DNA of 64,000 bases, taken from positions 119,488,001 to 119,552,000 of the forward strand of contig JAZHRO010000013.1 in assembly GCA_037157565.1 (NCBI GenBank). The letters are read 5' to 3'. The notes beneath the pieces are model-generated. The model did not search any database, was not told the origin of the DNA, and worked only from the letters and a program-made list of their open reading frames with translations. Both the position numbers and the translations under genes were made by a program. Shown in pieces: positions 58,861 through 64,000 of this stretch (positions are counted from its first letter, which is position 1; every line of letters starts with the position of its first letter). Source of the stretch: Thalassia testudinum (taxonomy: Eukaryota; Streptophyta; Magnoliopsida; Alismatales; Hydrocharitaceae).

Positions 58861-60081
58861 CGTCTTCCACTGGATCATCCTGATGAATCTTCATCAACAT
58901 CCTTCCCTTCCCTCTATACTAAACCCACCTCAGCTAGAATTGAAACCATTGCCTAAAAATTTGAAATACGAGTTCCTAGGACCTAAGAATACTCTCCTTG
59001 TGATTATTAGTGCTGATTTGACTAAGGAGCAAGAAGTGCGATTGATTAAGGTCCTTAAGAAAAATAAAGAGGCAATTGGTTGGAACATCCACGATCTTAG
59101 GGGGATCGAGCCATCTTACTGTAATCACCATATTTTTATGGAAGATGGATCCCGCCCTTCTCGCAAAATGCAACGGAGATTAAACCCAAATATGTGAGAA
59201 ATGGTAAAAAAGGAGATAATCAAGTGGCTCGATGCTGGAATTATTTACCTGATCTCGGATAGTCCGTGGGTTAGCCCCATTCAAATTGTACCCAAGAAAG
59301 TGAGCATAACCGTTACGACTAACGAGAAAGGGGAATCTTTTACCACCCGTTCAACTTCTGCTTGGAGGGTTTGTATTGACTATATGAAGCTAAACACAGC
59401 CACCAAAAAGGATCATTTCCCCTTGCCATTCATTAATCAAATCCTAGAAAGGTTAGCTAGGCAAAAGTACTTTTGCTTCCTAGACTGTTATATGGGATAT
59501 AACCAAGTCCCTATCCATCCCGAAGAATTGGAAAAGGCAACTTTCACATGTCCCTATGGAATCTTTGCGTTCCGTAGAATGCTTTTCAGGCTTTGCAATG
59601 CACTCGCGACTTTTCAAAGGTGCATGCTGGCCTTCTTTTTGGACATGGTGGGAGATTGTCTTCAGGTGTTCATGGATGATTTCTCCATTTTTGGAGATTC
59701 CTTTGAGTCATGCCTAGCTAGCTTGGAATTGATCCTCCAGAGATGCATCAAGACAAGGCTAGTCCTTAGCTGGGAGAAGAGCCACTTCATTACCCGAGAA
59801 GGCATTGTCTTGGGTCACGTGGTTTCTAATCGGGGTATTGAAGTTGATAAGGCTAAAGAGGATGCTATCTCTAGACTCCCTCCACCCACATACGCAAAAC
59901 AGATCCGCTCTTTCCTTGGGCATGTGGGTTTCTATAGAAGATTCATTAGGGACTTTTCGAAGCTTGCTCGACCCTTGAGTAACCTTATGGCCAAAGACAT
60001 GTCGTTCGAGTTTGATGAATCATGCCATAGGGCATTTGATTTATTAAAAACATCAGTCACCTGCGCTCCACCACCGATCTA
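58861..60081 (+). pseudogene. Reverse transcriptase of A2
   Basis: It begins with ELKPLPKNLKYEFLGPKN (58940 on), a stop at 59195 just before MVKKEIIKWLDAG, then a 293-codon open frame. Catalytic motifs are FLDCYMGYNQV (Asp kept, Gly and Ser changed), then RLCNALATFQRCM and VFMDDFSIFGDS with both aspartates. The connection part VGFYRRFIRDFSK follows. A stop at about 60079 ends the frame before RNase H. Confidence 0.9.
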
Positions 60082-60600
60082 GACAGCCCCATTTGAGATA
60101 ATGGCAGACGCATCTGATTATGCCATCAGGGCTGTCTTGGGACAGATAATTGGGAAAATGCCCTCCGTTATCTACTATGCTAGCAAGACTCTGGACGAGG
60201 CCTAGAGGAATTACACTATTACTAAGAGAGAGTTGCTAGCCATAGTTTTTACTTTAGAAAAATTTAGGGCTTATCTTTAAGCTTCTCACATTATCATTTA
60301 CACCGACTACTCAACCTTGAAACATCTCTTGGCCAAAAAGGATGCCAAGCCCCAACTTGTTCACTGGATTCTGTTACTTCAAGAATTTGATCTTGAAATC
60401 AAGGATAAAGTCGGGACACAAAATGTAGTGGTGGATCACCTGTCGAGAATCCTAATTGATTCTCCTCATCTAGATATCCCTATCTTTGAAACTTTTCCAG
60501 ATGTGACAATCCTTACAGTCTTGGGTATCCGAGCCCCTTGGTTTAAGGATATTGTCAATTATTTGGCTGTTGGTCAAATCCCTTAGGATTGGACCAAACA
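60082..60600 (+). pseudogene. RNase H of A2
   Basis: Segments MADASDYAIRAVLGQ, TKRELLAIVFTLEKF and [20 protein letters not shown] contain the expected Asp, Glu and Asp. Stops at about 60203 and 60278 break the frame. The linker [18 protein letters not shown] segment ([14 protein letters not shown] here) then leads to integrase. The equivalent site in A1 carries C2. Confidence 0.85.
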
Positions 60601-61724
60601 ACAATGGGATAGACTTATGCCCATGCCAAATAGTATTTTTGCGACAATCCCGAGCTTTATCGTATCAGTGCCAACCAGATCGATGCATCTTAGAAAATGA
60701 GTTCCATAGTATACTTGAGTTCTACCATGCATCTACATGTGGTGGACATTTTTCTAGGAAAAAGATGGTGGCCAAAATTTTGCAATCCAGATTCTATTGG
60801 TCGTCATTATTTAAGGATGCCCAGGAATTCTCAAAGTTGTGTACTCGATGCCAGACACTCGGGAACCTAGCCGAGAGAGAATTGATGCCCCTAAACCCAA
60901 TACTTTCTGTCAAAATTTTCGACATTTGGGGCATCAACTTCATGGGACCATTCACTCCTTCATTTGGACACCAGTATATTCTGGTCGTTGTAGATTATGT
61001 GTCCAAATGGATTGAGGCAATCCCCACCTGGACCAATGACCATGAAGTGGTCATCGATTTTGTGAAGAGAAATATCTTCAGTCGATTCGAGATTCCCTGG
61101 GCAATTATCAATGATGGTGGCACACATTTCACTCATGCCCAGTTTTGGAAATTACTAGGGAAATACGAGGTAGATCATCGAATTTCCATACCCTATCACA
61201 CACAGTCGAACGGACAGGCCGAGGTCTCCAATTGGGAGATCAAAAACATTTTGCATAAAACCGTAAGGCCTGATAGGAAAGATTGCACCCAAAAGCTAGA
61301 TGATGCTCTTTGGGCTTATTGTACGACGTACAAAACACCTATCAGTATGTCTTTGTTTCATCTAATGTTTGGTAGGGCATGCCACTTACCCGTAGAGTTA
61401 GAACACCAGGCATTTTGGGCCATCAAGAAATGTAATTTCTACCTAGAGTTGGCTGGGAAGACCAGGAAACTCCAACTATATGAGTTGGAGGAGCTTAGAA
61501 ATGATGCCTATGAAAATGCCAGAATCTATAAGGCAAGGACTAAAGCTCTTAATGACCAAATGATTTCATGTAAGAGCTTTGAGCCGAACCAGAAGGTCTG
61601 GCTTTTTGATTCTCGACTAAAGCTCTTCCCTGGTAAGCTTAGTTCTAAGTGGAATGACCCATTCGTTATTGAGCAGATTTTTCCTAACAAAGCTGTTGAA
61701 ATCTCTGACCTAAAAGATGGGTAA
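60601..61724 (+). pseudogene. Integrase of A2
   Basis: Nearly continuous frame to 61724. The zinc-binding part is FYHASTCGGHF...LCTRCQ. In the core, GINFMGPF has Asn where A1 has the first catalytic Asp (GIDFMGPF). IINDGGTHF keeps the second and NGQAEVSNWEIK the Glu. The C-terminal WLFDSRLKLFPGKL domain follows; the frame then shifts, with the remaining tail up to about 61818. Predicted inactive. Confidence 0.9.
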
Positions 61725-62762
61725 TTCCTTCAAGGTCAATGGACAACGTCTCAAACCCTATGTTGACCATGTGCTCCCTGAGCTCGTCTCAGACAAGGTT
61801 ATTCTCACCTTGCCCTAACCACCGCTAGGCGAACATCACCTAGTTGAAGGCACTAAACTTAGCACCTATAAAGGCTATTTCGAGATGACCAAAATCTCAC
61901 GGAAACCAAGTGTTATTCTTCCAATTCTACTCTCCTGCATGCTTTCATTTTAACAATGAGGACATTGCATTAGCTAAGCATGGGGGGGTAGATTCTTATG
62001 CAATAATCATTTTTTCAGTCGTAATAGTAATTTCATGTTATTTTATTAAAAAAAATAGAAGTAAGAGAAGAGAACTTAAGCATTAGGAGTTGCAAACTTT
62101 AGAAATTGATACTTTGGGACCTGAATACTTAGACTCTTTAGGTCTTCAGGCTTAATCAGCTTGGGTGTCCACTCGAATGTGGACTTAGTCTCGAGTCCTC
62201 GCCAAATAATTTTATTATAATTTGGCTAATAAATTGGGGTGGTAAGTACATGACTTATCAACCTACCCTCTGATTTGAGGGGACTTTAAGTCTAAGCTTC
62301 TACACACTATTTACACTAACTTACTTTTCAGCGGTTTCTTCGAAAATTAGGTATCTACTAAACTTTCTAGGGTAGTATGGCTGGCAAGTTATCATGGGTA
62401 CCAGCCCATTGGCTAGTTGTCCAGAGCCCAGCTACTTGACCATACTCATTCTACTGCTTTTAGGTAAATCTTAGATCAGGGAAGACACCTACCTAGAAAA
62501 AGAAAAAAATGGTACTAAAAAAAAAGAAAAGAAGAGAAAAATAGAAAACAAAATCACACTTCATTGCATGAGTATGCTGGCAAGTTGCCATGGGTAACAA
62601 CCCATTGGCCAGTTATCCAAAGCCCATCTCACAAAAAATGCACAAATAATTCCCAAAACACTCAGGAAAGAAGCGGGGAAGTAGAATAAACAGAGGAGAT
62701 ATACACTGGGTTCACCCTTGTGTTGACCCCATAAAATTTTTTAAAAGTAGGGAGAAAGTTAC
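61725..62762 (+). other. 3' non-coding region of A2
   Basis: No gene beyond the last codons. It holds ACAATGAGGACATTG (61953-61967) followed by AAGCATGGGGGGGTA (61976-61990), and the two-copy motif at 62375-62436 and 62573-62627 (CTGGCAAGTT...CCAGAGCCCA). The second copy contains GGCAAGTTGCC and ATGGGTAACAACCCAT hairpins. A/G-rich runs lie near 62500-62550. It ends at GTTAC where D2 begins. Confidence 0.68.
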
Positions 62763-64000
62763 TGATAAACGCTAGTTTATCATCATTCTTATGCATTAAA
62801 ACAAACCTAACTCTTAGGATTTTACTCTGCAAACAGGTTTTTGGGTTGTGTTTAGGCATAAATTAGGTTAGGCATTCATTTTACTTTTTATTATCTTTTT
62901 GATATGTTTTTGTGAGTGTTAGGGATAAACAGATTGTCAGATCCATAGAACCCTAGCACTTAGGAAGGTAAGTGGTGAAAGAGAAGCTCAAACCAACTGG
63001 AACACAGCTTGATCCAGCTAAACATAGCTGGAATCCAGCTCACTTGAGCTTGGGTTAGCTCATCCCAGCTCCATTCAGCTCATCTCAGCTGAAAGACAGT
63101 TTAAGAGAGCTCATCTTAGCTCACCTTAGCTAAAGTCAGCTCAGATTTAGCTCAACATAGCTAAGTCTAGCTCATCTCAGCTCCCATCAGTTCACTAGCA
63201 GCTCTAGCTAACTCAACTGAGTTGACTGGAGTTCACCTCAGCTCAGAACCAGCTACATCCAGCTCTAACTCCAGCCAGCAGAAGATAACCTCATCTTAGC
63301 TCAGGAAGCTCAAGTCCAACTCTCGGGTACTCAGCTTAGCTCAACTTAGTTTAGCTAAGCTACCTTAGCTACCTCAACAAGATAGATCATCCCTGGGAAC
63401 ATCAGACTCAGCCCACCTCAGCTCCTTTTAGTGGAAGCTAGCTTGCTTTAGCTTGGCTTAGCAACTAGCAAAGAACTAGCATGCTAAGCCAGCTAAAGTA
63501 GCTCCATGCCACCTTCTTCAACAGCTACCAGCTCCAGTTCAGCTCCAGACTTCTTCTATCCAGCTCCTTCCCTCAAACCCTAGCTCCAATTACCTCCTCC
63601 GCTACTCTACTACTAGCTAAGCTAGCTTAGCAAGCTTATCTTAGCCAAACTCCAACTCCCTTGGCAATCTAATACCCTAAAACCCTACCTAACTAGCTTC
63701 GCCAACTAAGCCTACCTAAGCTCACCTAAACTGTCTCCGCACTACTCCTTTTGGTGCCACCACCTAACCACCTTTCCACCCCATCACCACCACCAAAAGC
63801 CACCAATTTTGGTGCCAAAAACTACCGTAACCACCCCTCCCTTTTGAAGCCAAAATACCCTCACATCATGGCCCTACACCTACCCCCTTCAAGCCACATC
63901 CACCTTCCACATACCCCCCTTCTAGAACCCTACCTTGGTGCCACCTAATCCCCCTTGTAAAGGCCATTTTGGCACCAACTTCAAGGAACACAACCACACA
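62763..64000 (+). mobile_element. Family D element or solo LTR (D2), truncated by the window end
   Basis: Starts TGATAAACGCTAGTTTATCA, matching D1 from 1064, and continues colinearly with D1, skipping the D1 insertions. It includes the AGCTCA array (about 62990-63660) and TTGGYRCCAA words. The left flank GTTAC would be the target duplication, but the right end is outside. Whether it is solo or complete cannot be told. The 63751-63948 frame is Pro-rich LTR sequence. Confidence 0.85.

Larger units (their letters stand above)
41132..64000 (+). mobile_element. Athila-lineage Ty3/gypsy element A2, partial, split by F and D2
   Basis: The 5' LTR is 41132-42879, the PBS is at 42883, the leader runs 42901-43867 and 55902-56255, and coding remnants run 56256-61724. 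The 3' non-coding region reaches 62762, where D2 enters. The 3' LTR lies beyond the window. All protein segments align with A1 on the opposite strand. F interrupts the leader with a TCTAG duplication. Confidence 0.9.

Overview
This window is plant nuclear heterochromatin-type DNA made almost entirely of nested LTR retrotransposons. I find no convincing host gene, tRNA, rRNA or CRISPR array. A flowering plant is indicated by Ty3/gypsy elements of the Athila lineage, by primer binding sites matching the 3' end of plant tRNA-Asp in every element whose PBS is visible, and by long (1.6-2.9 kb) LTRs. The species cannot be named from the sequence. Eight insertions were closed exactly by a TG...CA terminus flanked by a perfect 5-bp target-site duplication (TSD), so the nesting order is well supported.

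Left block (1-19096). A minus-strand B-like LTR ('K', 1-1058 plus 18884-19096) was split by a solo LTR of family D (D1, 1064-18878, TSD TTATT). D1 was then hit twice. One hit is a solo LTR of family B (1288-5452, TSD AGAAG), itself holding a family E LTR (about 2120-4435). The other is a complete but coding-defective element B1 (6895-18275, TSD GTCTT), whose interior holds a solo LTR of family C (C1, 8872-11771, TSD CGTGT).

Right block (19159-64000). A minus-strand family E element (3' LTR about 19159-21361) is interrupted by plus-strand element G (from about 21617), a relative of B1. G carries two Athila elements. A1 (25315-39781, minus strand, TSD AGTAT) contains solo LTR C2 (29754-32545, TSD GTTTG) inside its RNase H region. 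A2 (41132 to beyond the window, plus strand) is split by element F (43868-55901, minus strand, TSD TCTAG). F contains H (49822-51434, TSD TCTCT), a solo-LTR-like unit with inverted ends. A second D copy (D2) enters A2 at 62763 and runs off the window.

Coding content. A1 and A2 keep recognisable gag, protease, reverse transcriptase, RNase H and integrase, all broken by stops and frameshifts; both have lost the protease catalytic aspartate. B1 and G lack pol and carry a different, mutually homologous protein gene (tyrosine/proline-rich start, coiled coil, acidic middle with a GDYVLFEDL-type motif, hydrophobic tail). F has a gag-pro-like region with an intact-looking protease motif plus a related acidic segment. 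Because all share tRNA-Asp priming and similar terminal sequences, B, E, F and G look like non-autonomous partners of Athila-type elements.

The most unusual signal is in the LTR promoters. Families A, C, E and F, and less directly B and D, carry perfect or near-perfect inverted repeats close to the TATA box. Between copies of C and of E the arm sequences differ while the pairing is kept. Together with H, whose end is an inverted copy of its own other end, this suggests recurrent palindrome creation or repair during reverse transcription, or selection for palindromic promoter DNA.
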